Notes under the pieces: generated by a model | What the model was told of the DNA's origin: nothing | What the model saw: only the letters and a program-made list of their open reading frames with translations | Database searches by the model: none | Translations under genes and position numbers: made by a program | In this document: one piece after another, positions 10,595 to 18,609 of the stretch | Position numbering within the stretch: the first letter of the stretch is position 1 | Layout: the number at the start of each line of letters is the position of its first letter | Assembly: GCF_041051975.1 (NCBI RefSeq) | Contig: NZ_CP163435.1 | Location: 2,108,001 to 2,172,000 of the forward strand | Length of the DNA: 64,000 nt | Reading direction: 5' to 3' | From: Streptomyces sp. R21 | GTDB lineage: Bacteria > Actinomycetota > Actinomycetes > Streptomycetales > Streptomycetaceae

Positions 10595-12406
10595 TCAGCG
10601 CACCCGGAAGACCGGCCCACGTGGGGTAAACGGCAGCCGTGCCCCCTGCGGGACGAGATACGCGTGCTCGCGCCGCACCCGCAGCACATCGCAGTAACCG
10701 TCCGTGATGACGAGGACCGGCGCGCTCCGCGGGAAGTCGTCCGCGCGATGCAGCAGGTCGATGCCGGGCTGCAGGACCGTGCCCCCACGCCCGTGCACCC
10801 GCACGCGTCCGGCGATCTCGGTGACGGGCAGATAGCCCGCGTCGTGCGGGGCGGCGTCGCAGAAGACGACGCGCGCGGCCGGTACGTCGCGGGCCTCGGC
10901 GTACGAGGCGATGGCGCCCAGCGCCTTGCCGAGCAGGATCCGGCCCATGGAACCAGAGGTGTCGAGGACGACGCCGAAGGTGCAGCGGGCGATCTCCTCG
11001 GGCGGGAAGTACCGTCCGGCACGCGGGATGCCGGGGGTGGAGGACTGCCGGCGGGAGGGGCGCGCATAGGTCCGTACGGGCTCGGGCCGGGGCACGAACT
11101 CGTCGAACCAGCGGGCGAGTTGGGCGTCCCAGGGCACCGGCGGGTGAGCCAGGGAGCGGATCTCCTCGATCAGCCCGGCGGGCAGCAGACCGCGGTCCTG
11201 CCGGGAGTGCAGTTCGTGTCCCTGGGTCAGGCCGCGCCGGTAGAACTCGTCGAGGTCGACGTATCCGGCGGGGGCGCGGCTGTGCGGCAGGGGTTCACCG
11301 AGGATGTCGCCGCGGCCCTTGCCCCGCAGGGTGGCGAGACGGCGCCGGTGGCGCAGGTCGCCCGCGATGCGGTCGTAGACCTCCTCGGTGGACAGGCCGC
11401 TCAACTCCGGGTCGTACAGCAGCCCTTCGGGCATCTCGCCGACGCCCATCTCGCGCAGCCAGCCGTTGATCACGTAGTCGGCGGCGACGTTGAAGAGGTA
11501 GGGGTCGCGGTGGCCGCGGCGCTCGCCGTGCCGCAGCGCGGCGTGCAGCATCTCGTGGCCGAGGATGAACCGCCATTCCTCGTCGGTGTGGCGCAGCAGC
11601 GGGTTGACGTAGATCTCGCCCGCCTCGGCGTTGACGGCGGCCACGGAGATGTCGTGGGCGCGGGCGAGTTCGGCGTCGGCGACCAGGGTCATGCCCGCCG
11701 CGATACCGCCGAGCAGCGGGTAGGAGGAGACGAACCAGCTCAGCGCGCGCTCCCAGGGGCGCAACTGCGTGCGGGCGCCCTTGAGTTCGTCGCGCCGGCC
11801 GCCCGCGACGTCCATGGCGGCCGAGACGGTGCGGGTGAGGGCGTGCGCGAAGACGGTCTGCCAGTCCTTGACCGGCCCGTGGTACTCGTGCCACGGCTCC
11901 AGGACCTGGTCGGGCGAGGTGCCGCCGGCGCCGCAGTGCTCGTACTCGGGCGGGATGCCGTCGCGGCGCCAGCGCGCGGCCAGTTGCTCCTCGTCGCCGC
12001 CGGGGAAGACGACCGGCAGCGTGTCCGGCGGGTGGCCGACCGGGAAGGTCTGCTGGAATCGGTGGACGACGACGCAGCGGGCGGCGAGTTCGAAGCGGTC
12101 GGGCTGGGTGCGGCGCCCCTTCGCGGCCGGGACGTGCCCGAAGCCGAGGTGGAGCAGGCAGTGCGTCAACGCCCAGGCCCACTCGGCGGGTTCGGCCCGG
12201 CGGGTGGGGTGGATGTGCACCCAGCCGTCGGAGTCGACGAGTGCCCAGCCGTTCGGGGGCGCCACCTTGCAGTTGCCGCGGCAGAAGGTGGCGTCGAGGG
12301 AGTCCAGCGCCGGGTTGCGGCGCACCATCTCAAGTCCCTTGAGGTAGGCCTCGGTTGCCGGGTCCGGCCGGTCCTCCTGCTGCTTCTTCTTCGCGGTGCG
12401 GCTCAC
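10595..12406 (-). CDS. DUF2201 putative metallopeptidase with VWA-like domain
   Basis: A 603-residue protein of the kind that accompanies MoxR ATPases. The N-terminal domain contains HEMLH at about 284-288, a zinc-metallopeptidase-like HExxH motif, followed by GERRGHRDPYLFNVAADYVING. The C-terminal domain begins near residue 478 with VVLDTSGSMG, whose DTSGS resembles the metal-ion site of von Willebrand A domains. It starts 25 bases after the MoxR gene and is surely in the same transcript. The MoxR/VWA pair is thought to act as a chaperone or metal-insertion machine; the substrate here is unknown and proteolysis is unproven. Confidence 0.88.
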   Translation of the reverse strand: MSRTAKKKQQEDRPDPATEAYLKGLEMVRRNPALDSLDATFCRGNCKVAPPNGWALVDSDGWVHIHPTRRAEPAEWAWALTHCLLHLGFGHVPAAKGRRTQPDRFELAARCVVVHRFQQTFPVGHPPDTLPVVFPGGDEEQLAARWRRDGIPPEYEHCGAGGTSPDQVLEPWHEYHGPVKDWQTVFAHALTRTVSAAMDVAGGRRDELKGARTQLRPWERALSWFVSSYPLLGGIAAGMTLVADAELARAHDISVAAVNAEAGEIYVNPLLRHTDEEWRFILGHEMLHAALRHGERRGHRDPYLFNVAADYVINGWLREMGVGEMPEGLLYDPELSGLSTEEVYDRIAGDLRHRRRLATLRGKGRGDILGEPLPHSRAPAGYVDLDEFYRRGLTQGHELHSRQDRGLLPAGLIEEIRSLAHPPVPWDAQLARWFDEFVPRPEPVRTYARPSRRQSSTPGIPRAGRYFPPEEIARCTFGVVLDTSGSMGRILLGKALGAIASYAEARDVPAARVVFCDAAPHDAGYLPVTEIAGRVRVHGRGGTVLQPGIDLLHRADDFPRSAPVLVITDGYCDVLRVRREHAYLVPQGARLPFTPRGPVFRVR

Positions 12407-12431
12407 CGGCGGCCCTCCGCGGACTCCCCGC

Positions 12432-13493
12432 TCACTGACGGGCCTCCACCAGGCGCGGCATGTCGCGGGCGGCCTCGATCAGGAACCAGGCGGGCAGCAC
12501 CGGGTTGCCGTCGGCGTCGTCCGCGATGACGGTCTGGGCGACCTCCACGGAGATCTCGGCGAGCTGCACCAGCAGCGACTTGGCGCGGTAGGCGGTCTGC
12601 CGCACGGACGACGAGGCGTGCTCCTTGGAGGCGGGCAGCTCCTTGACCAGGCGGCCGCGGAAGGACTCGGCGAGGTAGTACAGCAGGTCGCGGTCCTGGA
12701 CGCGGTGCGGCCAGCGGGCGTCGCCCTTGAGGATGGCCTCGATGCCGTACTGGCTGCGGACGATCTTGACGTAGCCGCAGAAGGCCACGGCGTGCGCCGG
12801 GGTCAGCGTGCCGTGCGCGATCACCTTCAGGGTCGCCTCGTCGAGGGTCGGGCCGAAGGAGTGCAGCGCGTCCGAGAGCATGTGCCAGGAGCGCGGCGTG
12901 GAGAAGGGCTCCTCCGTCTTGGGCGGCTTCGACCAGAGGTGGTGGGGGCGGTCGGTGAGGTAGTCGGTGATCCAGGAGTGGATGCCGTTGCCCGCCGCCC
13001 AGGTGAGCCAGTCGGTCGGCGAGGCCTCCAGATGGACGTGGGCGAGGCGGTTGACCAGCGCCGAGGCGATCGGCCGGGCCAGCGCGTTGTCCGTCGCGCG
13101 GTTGCCGGCGCCGATCACGATCGAGCCGTGCGGCAGCTCGTAGTTGCCGATCCGGCGGTCCAGGATCAGCGAGTAGAACGCCTTCTGCACATCCGGCGTC
13201 GCCGCGTTCAGCTCGTCCAGGAACAGGCAGTACGGCTCGTCGCGGGCGATCGCCTCGGGCGGGCAGAACACCGAGCGCCCGTCACGGATCTGCGGGACGC
13301 CGATGAGGTCCTCGGGCGCCAGCTGCGTACCGAGCAGGCTCACGCACTCCAGGCCCAGCGACTCGGCGAACTCCCTGACCAGGGAGGACTTTCCGATGCC
13401 GGGGGCGCCCCAGAGGAAGACCGGCCGCACGGTCGCGAGACCGAGCAGCAGCTCCGGTATACGGGCGGGGGTGACCGTGACGGCTGCCTGCAA
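12432..13493 (-). CDS. MoxR-family AAA+ ATPase
   Basis: A 353-residue ATPase with Walker A GAPGIGKS at 29-36 and Walker B CLFLDELN at about 88-95. The segment LDRRIGNYELPHGSIVIGAGN is the MoxR sensor region. The first gene of a two-gene unit with the DUF2201/VWA-like protein downstream. MoxR proteins remodel partner complexes, often together with a VWA protein, in stress or cofactor-insertion pathways. Start ATG 13493 is followed directly by the conserved N-terminus. The 5' region runs into the insertion sequence, so its promoter may have been affected by the insertion. Confidence 0.9.
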   Translation of the reverse strand: MQAAVTVTPARIPELLLGLATVRPVFLWGAPGIGKSSLVREFAESLGLECVSLLGTQLAPEDLIGVPQIRDGRSVFCPPEAIARDEPYCLFLDELNAATPDVQKAFYSLILDRRIGNYELPHGSIVIGAGNRATDNALARPIASALVNRLAHVHLEASPTDWLTWAAGNGIHSWITDYLTDRPHHLWSKPPKTEEPFSTPRSWHMLSDALHSFGPTLDEATLKVIAHGTLTPAHAVAFCGYVKIVRSQYGIEAILKGDARWPHRVQDRDLLYYLAESFRGRLVKELPASKEHASSSVRQTAYRAKSLLVQLAEISVEVAQTVIADDADGNPVLPAWFLIEAARDMPRLVEARQ

Positions 13494-13780
13494 GGCGAGG
13501 GCTCCTGGGAGTGTTCGAAAGGGCCTCGCAGAAGTGCGGACCCGGCACGAACAGTGTGTGCGTCGCGATCAGCGGGCGCAGCTGATTTTCGGACGGCGCG
13601 CTCGCGCGGGCTCTTTCCGCTTCTTTCCGGCCTTGTCAGGTGGCTCTACGTTCTTGAACGGGGTGGTCCTCCCATTCGTAGGGTGAGGGCGCCCAGGGGA
13701 GCTGGGTGTGGCTCTCAGGCGGCTGCCGACCATGGCTCAGCGCGCTTCGCCGCCCGGCTCCCCACGACGACTCGGCCGCC
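13494..13780. other. Intergenic region between MoxR start and IS110 element
   Basis: I see no convincing gene in these 287 bases. The part next to 13493 must hold the promoter of the MoxR operon. The part nearer 13780 may belong either to the flank of the insertion or to the non-coding left end of the IS110 element. It contains small hairpins such as the one around CCTCCC...GGGTGAGG near 13668-13688. No homology can be assigned by eye. Confidence 0.5.
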
Positions 13781-13790
13781 GATTGGGAAG
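13781..13790 (+). repeat. Left copy of the IS110-flanking direct repeat
   Basis: GATTGGGAAG, identical to the copy at 15079-15088. It lies 79 bases before the transposase start. Confidence 0.75.
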
Positions 13791-13869
13791 TGCGAACAAG
13801 TCGCTGTGTAGAGCAATGCCGGCGAGGTCGTCCGTGGTACGCACGACGAGTACGAGCGACTGGAGCACG

Positions 13870-15072
13870 ATGAGCCGGATATGGGCGGGGACCGACTGCG
13901 GCAAGACTCACCACCACTGCCTGGTCATGGATGCCGAGGGCGGCACGCTGCTGTCGAGGCGAGTGGCCAATGACGAGCCGGAGCTGCTGAAGCTCCTTGA
14001 TGACGTCCTGGACCTGGCCGGAGGCGACCAGGTGACCTGGGCCCTGGACATGACGGGCGGTGAGCCCGCCCTGCTGATCGCCCTGCTGGTCAACCATGAC
14101 CAGGAGCTCCTCTACGTCCCCGGAATCGCCGTCAACCGCGCCACGGACAGCTACCGTGGTGCCGGCAAGACCGACGCCCGCGACGCACGCGTGATCGCTG
14201 ATCAGGCCCGCATGCGGCGGGACCTGGAGCCGATCCGGCCGGGTGACGATGCCACCGTCGAGCTGCGGTTGCTGACCGACCGCCGTATCGACCTGGTCGG
14301 AGAACGCACCCGCACCATCAACCGGCTCCGGTCCCTGCTGAATGGCATGTTCCCGGCTCTGGAGCGGGCTGTCGACATCGGTGGAAGCACCGGCCCTTTG
14401 ATCTTGCTGAGTGGCTACCAGACGCCCGCAGTGATCCGCCGGACAGGCACCCGGCGCCTGGCGACGTGGTTGCGCAACCGGAGGGTCCGCAATGCCGAGG
14501 TGCTCGCAGCGAAGGCAGTCGAGGCCGCCGAGCGCCAGCACACCGCCGTCGTGGGTGAGCAGGCCATCGCCAAGATGGTGCACACCCTGGCGAAGGAGGT
14601 GATGGCCCTCAACGAGAAGATCACCGAGACCGACAAGCTCATCGAGGGCCAGTTTCGCGAGCACGAACTCGCCGAGGTGATCCTGTCCGTGCCCGGCGTG
14701 GGAGCGATCCTGGGCGCTGAGTTTCTGGTCGGCATCGGCGGCAGCCTGGACGCCTTCCCCACCCCGGACCGGCTCGCTGCCTTCGCCGGCGTCGCTCCTG
14801 CCCCGCGTGACTCCGGGCAGGTCAGCGGCAATCTGCGCCGACCACAGCGATACCACCGGCGGCAGCAACGCGTCTTCTATACCTCCGCCCTCATCAGCAT
14901 CCGCTGTGACCCCAACTCGCGCCGCTTCTATGACAGGAAGCGAGCTGAGGGCAAACGCCACATCCAGGCCGTGATGGCCCTCGCTCGCCGCCGCGTCAAC
15001 GTCTTCTGGGCTCTGATCCGTGACCGGCGGTGCTACCAAGTCACGCCTCCTCCGACCCCTCACGCCGCTTGA
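13870..15072 (+). CDS. IS110-family transposase (DEDD recombinase)
   Basis: A full-length 400-residue transposase. The N-terminal RuvC-like DEDD domain shows D9 (AGTDCGK), D60 (ALDMTG), D102 and D105 (GKTDARDARVIAD). The C-terminal transposase_20 domain contains LSVPGVGAILGAEFL and the serine-bearing RDSGQVSG segment, the likely nucleophile. Position two of DEDD is Asp rather than Glu. I chose ATG 13870 because it opens the conserved MSRIWAGTD and has GGAG at 13862-13865. Its codons are visibly less GC-biased at the third position than those of neighbours, as expected of a transferred element. Its last 13 bases overlap the end of the opposing phosphodiesterase gene. Confidence 0.93.
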   Translation: MSRIWAGTDCGKTHHHCLVMDAEGGTLLSRRVANDEPELLKLLDDVLDLAGGDQVTWALDMTGGEPALLIALLVNHDQELLYVPGIAVNRATDSYRGAGKTDARDARVIADQARMRRDLEPIRPGDDATVELRLLTDRRIDLVGERTRTINRLRSLLNGMFPALERAVDIGGSTGPLILLSGYQTPAVIRRTGTRRLATWLRNRRVRNAEVLAAKAVEAAERQHTAVVGEQAIAKMVHTLAKEVMALNEKITETDKLIEGQFREHELAEVILSVPGVGAILGAEFLVGIGGSLDAFPTPDRLAAFAGVAPAPRDSGQVSGNLRRPQRYHRRQQRVFYTSALISIRCDPNSRRFYDRKRAEGKRHIQAVMALARRRVNVFWALIRDRRCYQVTPPPTPHAA

Positions 15073-17183
15073 CTTCCAGATTGGGAAGCGCGTTCGCTCT
15101 CGTCCGGGCGCTCCGCCGGCGTCAGCGGCACCTGGGGGCCGTCGCACTCGCGCAGCCAGCGCCGCAGCACGCGGTGCACCTGCTCCGCTCCGGCCAGTTC
15201 GGCGCCGTCCTCGACGGGTGCGGAGAAGGCCATCGGCGAGAGCAGGAAGGGGTGCCCTTGCGCCCCGCCGAGCCCGCCGTGCGAGCCGATCTGCTCCTCG
15301 AAGGCGAGGACTTCGCCCTCCGCCGGGTCGTACGCGGAGTTGACCATGATGTCGGCGGTGTGCGGAAAACCGTGCGTGCGGCGTACGGCGTCGGCGGCGC
15401 CCGGCCCGAAGTCGGCGAGCGGGCCCGGGTGTTCGTCGCTCAGCTCGTCCACCGGGACCTCCGCGCCCATCGCGCCGAGGACGAGTCCGCCGTACTCCTC
15501 GCTGCGGACCAGGACGAAGCCGACACCGGGGTGGTTGGCGAGCGTGGCCAGCAGGGCGGGGTGGCGGCGGTCGATCTCCTCACGGCTCATCCGGTGCGGC
15601 ACGTCGGGGAAGGAGACGAGCCCGAGGTTGCCGGAGGCCAGCACGATGGGCTCCGAGCTGCGGCGGGCCAGGCGGTGCTGTTCGCCGCCCTCCTCGACGG
15701 GCCTGCGCAGCGCGGCTCGCACGGTGGCGCGGGCCTCGGCGCCGCTGTGCGTGCGCTGCGCCTTGCGCGGCACGGGCAGCCCGCAGCCCGCGCGGACCAG
15801 GTTGCCGAGGGTCAGTCCGTAGCGGGTCAGGAACGTCTCGCCGGGGCTCTGCCCGTGGTCGGAGAGCACCACGATGCGGTACGCGCGCGGGGCGTGCTCG
15901 GCGACCTTCGCGATCAGCGCCAGCGACCGGTCGAGCCGTTCGAGGACCTTCTCGGTGTCCCGGCCGCGCGGCCCGGAGTGGTGCGCCACCTCGTCGTAGG
16001 CCACGAGGTCCGCGTAGACGGCGTTGCGTCCGGCGAGCATGTCCCCGATGACCGCGGCGACGACGACGTCCCGCTCGACGACGGTCGCGAAGGCGCGGAT
16101 GAACGGGTAGAGGCCGCCGCGGTTGACGCGCGGCCGCTGTCTGCGTATGCGGGAGCGCGTGGACTGGCCGATCTCCCGGAAGACCTCGGCGATGAACGAC
16201 ATGGCCGTACGCACCGCGTTGGCGGGGTCGGAGAAGTACGCGAAGTAGCCCGCCCGGGAGCGGTTCTCCCTGCCCCGGCGCGCGGCCATGGAGAGCACGA
16301 GGGCGAGCTGGTCGGCGCCGCCGCTGAAGAGGTTGCCGCGGCTGGCACCGTCGACGGTGAGCAGGCCGCCGTCGCCGGTGTGCTCGATGGCCCGGCGCTG
16401 GAGTTCGGCGGCGCTGGTGGGGCGGTTGCAGACCATCACCTCCCGGCTGTCCTTCTCGTACCAGCGGAAGGCGGGGATGTCGTGGTTGGTGCCGTGCAGG
16501 ATGCCGAGCTGGCTGGCGCCGGTCTGGCTGGACCAGTCGGTGCGCCAGGGGGTGAGCCGGTGGGTGGGCCCTTGGCGGACACCTTGCCCCCCGCCCAGCC
16601 ATTCGGCCACGGTCGGCATCAGGCCCTTGGCCACGGCCTCCTCCAGGACGTCGCGGCCTACGCCGTCGAGCTGAAGGAAGACCGCGCCGGGCGTCGAGGG
16701 GCCCGGCCGTCCGTCGGCACGTCTGCGTCGGCGGTCCGCGAGCCGGTACAGCCTGCGCCGGTACGCGTCGTCGTCCCGTACGGCCAGGGCGGCGCCGGTG
16801 GCCGAGGCGACGGCGGACATGACGGCCGCGACCACCACGGCGGTCTCGGGGGCGGCCTCCCCGCGCCCGGACGGGTTGATGCGCAGGGCGATCAGCAGCA
16901 GGGAGCCGTTGAGGAAGAACACCAGCAGGCCGAGCACCAGGGCCGGCACCAGAAGCAGCGCCCTGACCAGGAGCGGCCAGACCAGCGAGGACAGCAGACC
17001 GAAGACGCCCGCGCCGGCCGCCGCGGTGATGGCGATCCGGGTGGCGCTGTCACCGTTGTCGGACTGGATCTGGAAGTCGGGCAGCGCACCGGCGAGGACG
17101 AGCATTGTGACCGTGGACACCGCCCACACGGCGATGCTCCGCCACACGCCGCTCAGAATCGTCCGCCACCGCGTACCGCCCAC
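15060..17183 (-). CDS. Membrane-anchored alkaline phosphatase/phosphodiesterase superfamily protein, 3' end altered by IS110
   Basis: A 707-residue protein. Residues 15-130 contain about four membrane segments of the phage-holin-IV/integral-membrane type (AVWAVSTVTMLVLAGALPDF and following). From about 168 a type I phosphodiesterase/nucleotide pyrophosphatase domain starts (FLQLDGVGRDVL), continues with SSQTGASQLGILHGTNHDIP and ends with the metal-binding SDHGQSPGETF. The last residues, after ESERAS, are encoded across the right IS border and terminate at a stop lying inside the element. Without the element the frame would stay open for about 50 more codons toward 13636, so the native C-terminus has probably been replaced. 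The catalytic domain looks complete. Substrate unknown. Confidence 0.85.
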   Translation of the reverse strand: MGGTRWRTILSGVWRSIAVWAVSTVTMLVLAGALPDFQIQSDNGDSATRIAITAAAGAGVFGLLSSLVWPLLVRALLLVPALVLGLLVFFLNGSLLLIALRINPSGRGEAAPETAVVVAAVMSAVASATGAALAVRDDDAYRRRLYRLADRRRRRADGRPGPSTPGAVFLQLDGVGRDVLEEAVAKGLMPTVAEWLGGGQGVRQGPTHRLTPWRTDWSSQTGASQLGILHGTNHDIPAFRWYEKDSREVMVCNRPTSAAELQRRAIEHTGDGGLLTVDGASRGNLFSGGADQLALVLSMAARRGRENRSRAGYFAYFSDPANAVRTAMSFIAEVFREIGQSTRSRIRRQRPRVNRGGLYPFIRAFATVVERDVVVAAVIGDMLAGRNAVYADLVAYDEVAHHSGPRGRDTEKVLERLDRSLALIAKVAEHAPRAYRIVVLSDHGQSPGETFLTRYGLTLGNLVRAGCGLPVPRKAQRTHSGAEARATVRAALRRPVEEGGEQHRLARRSSEPIVLASGNLGLVSFPDVPHRMSREEIDRRHPALLATLANHPGVGFVLVRSEEYGGLVLGAMGAEVPVDELSDEHPGPLADFGPGAADAVRRTHGFPHTADIMVNSAYDPAEGEVLAFEEQIGSHGGLGGAQGHPFLLSPMAFSAPVEDGAELAGAEQVHRVLRRWLRECDGPQVPLTPAERPDESERASQSGSQAA
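15079..15088 (+). repeat. Right copy of the IS110-flanking direct repeat
   Basis: GATTGGGAAG, seven bases after the transposase stop and inside the last codons of the opposing gene. Confidence 0.75.
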
Positions 17184-17277
17184 GCCCCGTGCACCTCCCC
17201 GTCCCGACCCGTCCGGCCTGCTCCCACCCTGTCACAACAGGTGGATGAGGCCGTTCGTCACCGGGGCAGCGGGCTGG

Positions 17278-17751
17278 TCAGCGGCCGTCGTAGCCCGCGG
17301 TGGGCATCGACAGGCGGCGGTGGACGCTGGCCTTCATCTGGGCGTCGTACGACGGTTCCGCGGAGCCGACCGTCTCGATCCGTACGCCGCGGCGCGCGCA
17401 CTCGGCGGTGAACTCGTCGACGGAGGCGAGGGCGCGCTCCAGGACCCGGTGGCTGGGCGCGACGAACAGGTCGACGAGGCCCGCCTCGACGTCGTCCCAC
17501 AGGGCGCAGTGGTCGGGGCGCAGGCCGCGGACGAGAAGTTCCCTGGTGATCACGTAGCCGCGCTCGGCGGCCCAGCGCGCGCACATGGCGTGCTGGCTGC
17601 GGGAGTCGACGAGGAAGGGATCGGCGTCCAGCTCCTCCAGGGGCGTCAGGCTGGCGATCGCCGTGACGCGGACCGGTAGGGGTCCCTCCGCTTCGATCGC
17701 GGCCGAGAAGCCCGCGGTATGCATGCCGGAGGCACTCCGCACGTTTCCCAT
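17278..17751 (-). CDS. Orphan resolvase-fold protein, probably non-catalytic
   Basis: A 157-residue protein. From residue 27 it follows the layout of a serine-recombinase catalytic domain: strand VRVTAIASL, then SRSQHAMCARWAAERGY at about 50-66, then DDVEAGLVDLFVAPSHRVLER at about 86-106, then ECARRGVRIETVGS. The nucleophilic Ser of the usual RVS motif is not at its expected place (Thr or Leu instead), and no DNA-binding domain follows. I therefore read it as a stand-alone, likely inactive resolvase-like domain of unknown use. The start ATG 17751 has a GAGGGGGA site upstream. Close homologues in other Streptomyces would be the best guide to function. Confidence 0.6.
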   Translation of the reverse strand: MGNVRSASGMHTAGFSAAIEAEGPLPVRVTAIASLTPLEELDADPFLVDSRSQHAMCARWAAERGYVITRELLVRGLRPDHCALWDDVEAGLVDLFVAPSHRVLERALASVDEFTAECARRGVRIETVGSAEPSYDAQMKASVHRRLSMPTAGYDGR

Positions 17752-17835
17752 GGCGTCCCCCTCACCTCCGGGTTTCGCCGCCGACCCTACTCCTGCCCGT
17801 AGGCTCGGGGGGAGTCGCGCGAAGGAGGCAAAGAA

Positions 17836-18609
17836 GTGCCGGTGGAGATCACCTGGTGGGGTCACGCCACCTGCACGGTCGAGGACTCCGGTACGCGCGT
17901 GCTGACGGACCCGCTCTTCGCGCGCCGGCTCGCGCATCTGCGCCGGCGCCGGGGGGCGCCGCCCCCGCCCGAGGCGGCGGTCGCGGACGTCGCCCTCGTC
18001 TCGCATCTGCACGCCGACCATCTGCATCTGCCCTCGCTGGCCCGGCTCGCGCCGGGCACCCGGCTGCTGGTGCCGCGAGGCGCGCCGCGCGCGGTGCCGG
18101 GGCTGCGCCGGCTGGACCATCTCCGGCTCACCGAGGTGGCGCCCGGGGACCGGACACACGTCGGTGACCTGGTCATACGTGCTGTTTCGGCACGGCACGA
18201 CGGGCGGCGGCTGCCGGTCGGGCCGCAGCGTTCACCCGCGCTCGGGTACGTCATCGAGGGCGCCGCGCGCACCTACTTCGCCGGAGACACCGGGCTGTTC
18301 GAGTCGATGGCCGAGGAGGTCGGGCCCGTCGACGTGGCGCTGCTGCCGGTGGGCGGGTGGGGGCCGTATCTCGGCGAGGGGCACCTCGACGCGGGCCGGG
18401 CCGCCCAGGCGCTCGCCCGGCTCGCGCCGTCCAGCGCCGTGCCGGTGCACTACGGCACGTTCTGGCCGATCGGGATGGACGCCGTGCGCCCCCATGAATT
18501 CCATGCGCCGGGCGAGGAGTTCGTGCGCCTGGCCGCCGAACGTGCCCCGGAGGTCACCGTGCACCACCTCGCCCACGGCGAGAGCGTACGACCGGAGGCC
18601 GCCCGGTGA
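17836..18609 (+). CDS. MBL-fold metallo-hydrolase (UlaG-like)
   Basis: A 257-residue beta-lactamase-fold hydrolase. Metal-binding residues are seen in WWGHATC, the HLHADHLHL signature, FAGDTG and VPVHYGTFWP, matching the UlaG/Lactamase_B_2 branch. Translation starts at GTG 17836 behind AGGAGG at 17823-17828. It overlaps the DedA gene by one base (TGATG), so the two are coupled. Substrate cannot be named from sequence; relatives act on lactones or phosphodiesters. Confidence 0.88.
   Translation: MPVEITWWGHATCTVEDSGTRVLTDPLFARRLAHLRRRRGAPPPPEAAVADVALVSHLHADHLHLPSLARLAPGTRLLVPRGAPRAVPGLRRLDHLRLTEVAPGDRTHVGDLVIRAVSARHDGRRLPVGPQRSPALGYVIEGAARTYFAGDTGLFESMAEEVGPVDVALLPVGGWGPYLGEGHLDAGRAAQALARLAPSSAVPVHYGTFWPIGMDAVRPHEFHAPGEEFVRLAAERAPEVTVHHLAHGESVRPEAAR

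Larger units (their letters stand above)
13781..15088 (+). mobile_element. IS110-family insertion sequence
   Basis: The element is defined by its transposase (13870-15072) and by a 10-base direct repeat, GATTGGGAAG, at 13781-13790 and 15079-15088. IS110 elements lack terminal inverted repeats and leave little or no target duplication, so the repeat may mark the recombined ends, or the left copy may be part of a guide segment inside the element. The right end is close to the transposase stop. The left end is less certain: only 89 bases precede the transposase if the repeat is the border, whereas IS110-group elements often carry a longer left non-coding part encoding a bridge RNA. Confidence 0.75.

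Noticed and set aside
13636..15147. 503-residue minus-strand frame across the IS110 transposase
   Set aside because: Antisense shadow of the transposase; its only meaningful part is the last 50 codons, which continue the phosphodiesterase frame if the element is removed.
17278..17751. Active serine recombinase
   Set aside because: No RVS-type nucleophile and no C-terminal DNA-binding region can be seen.
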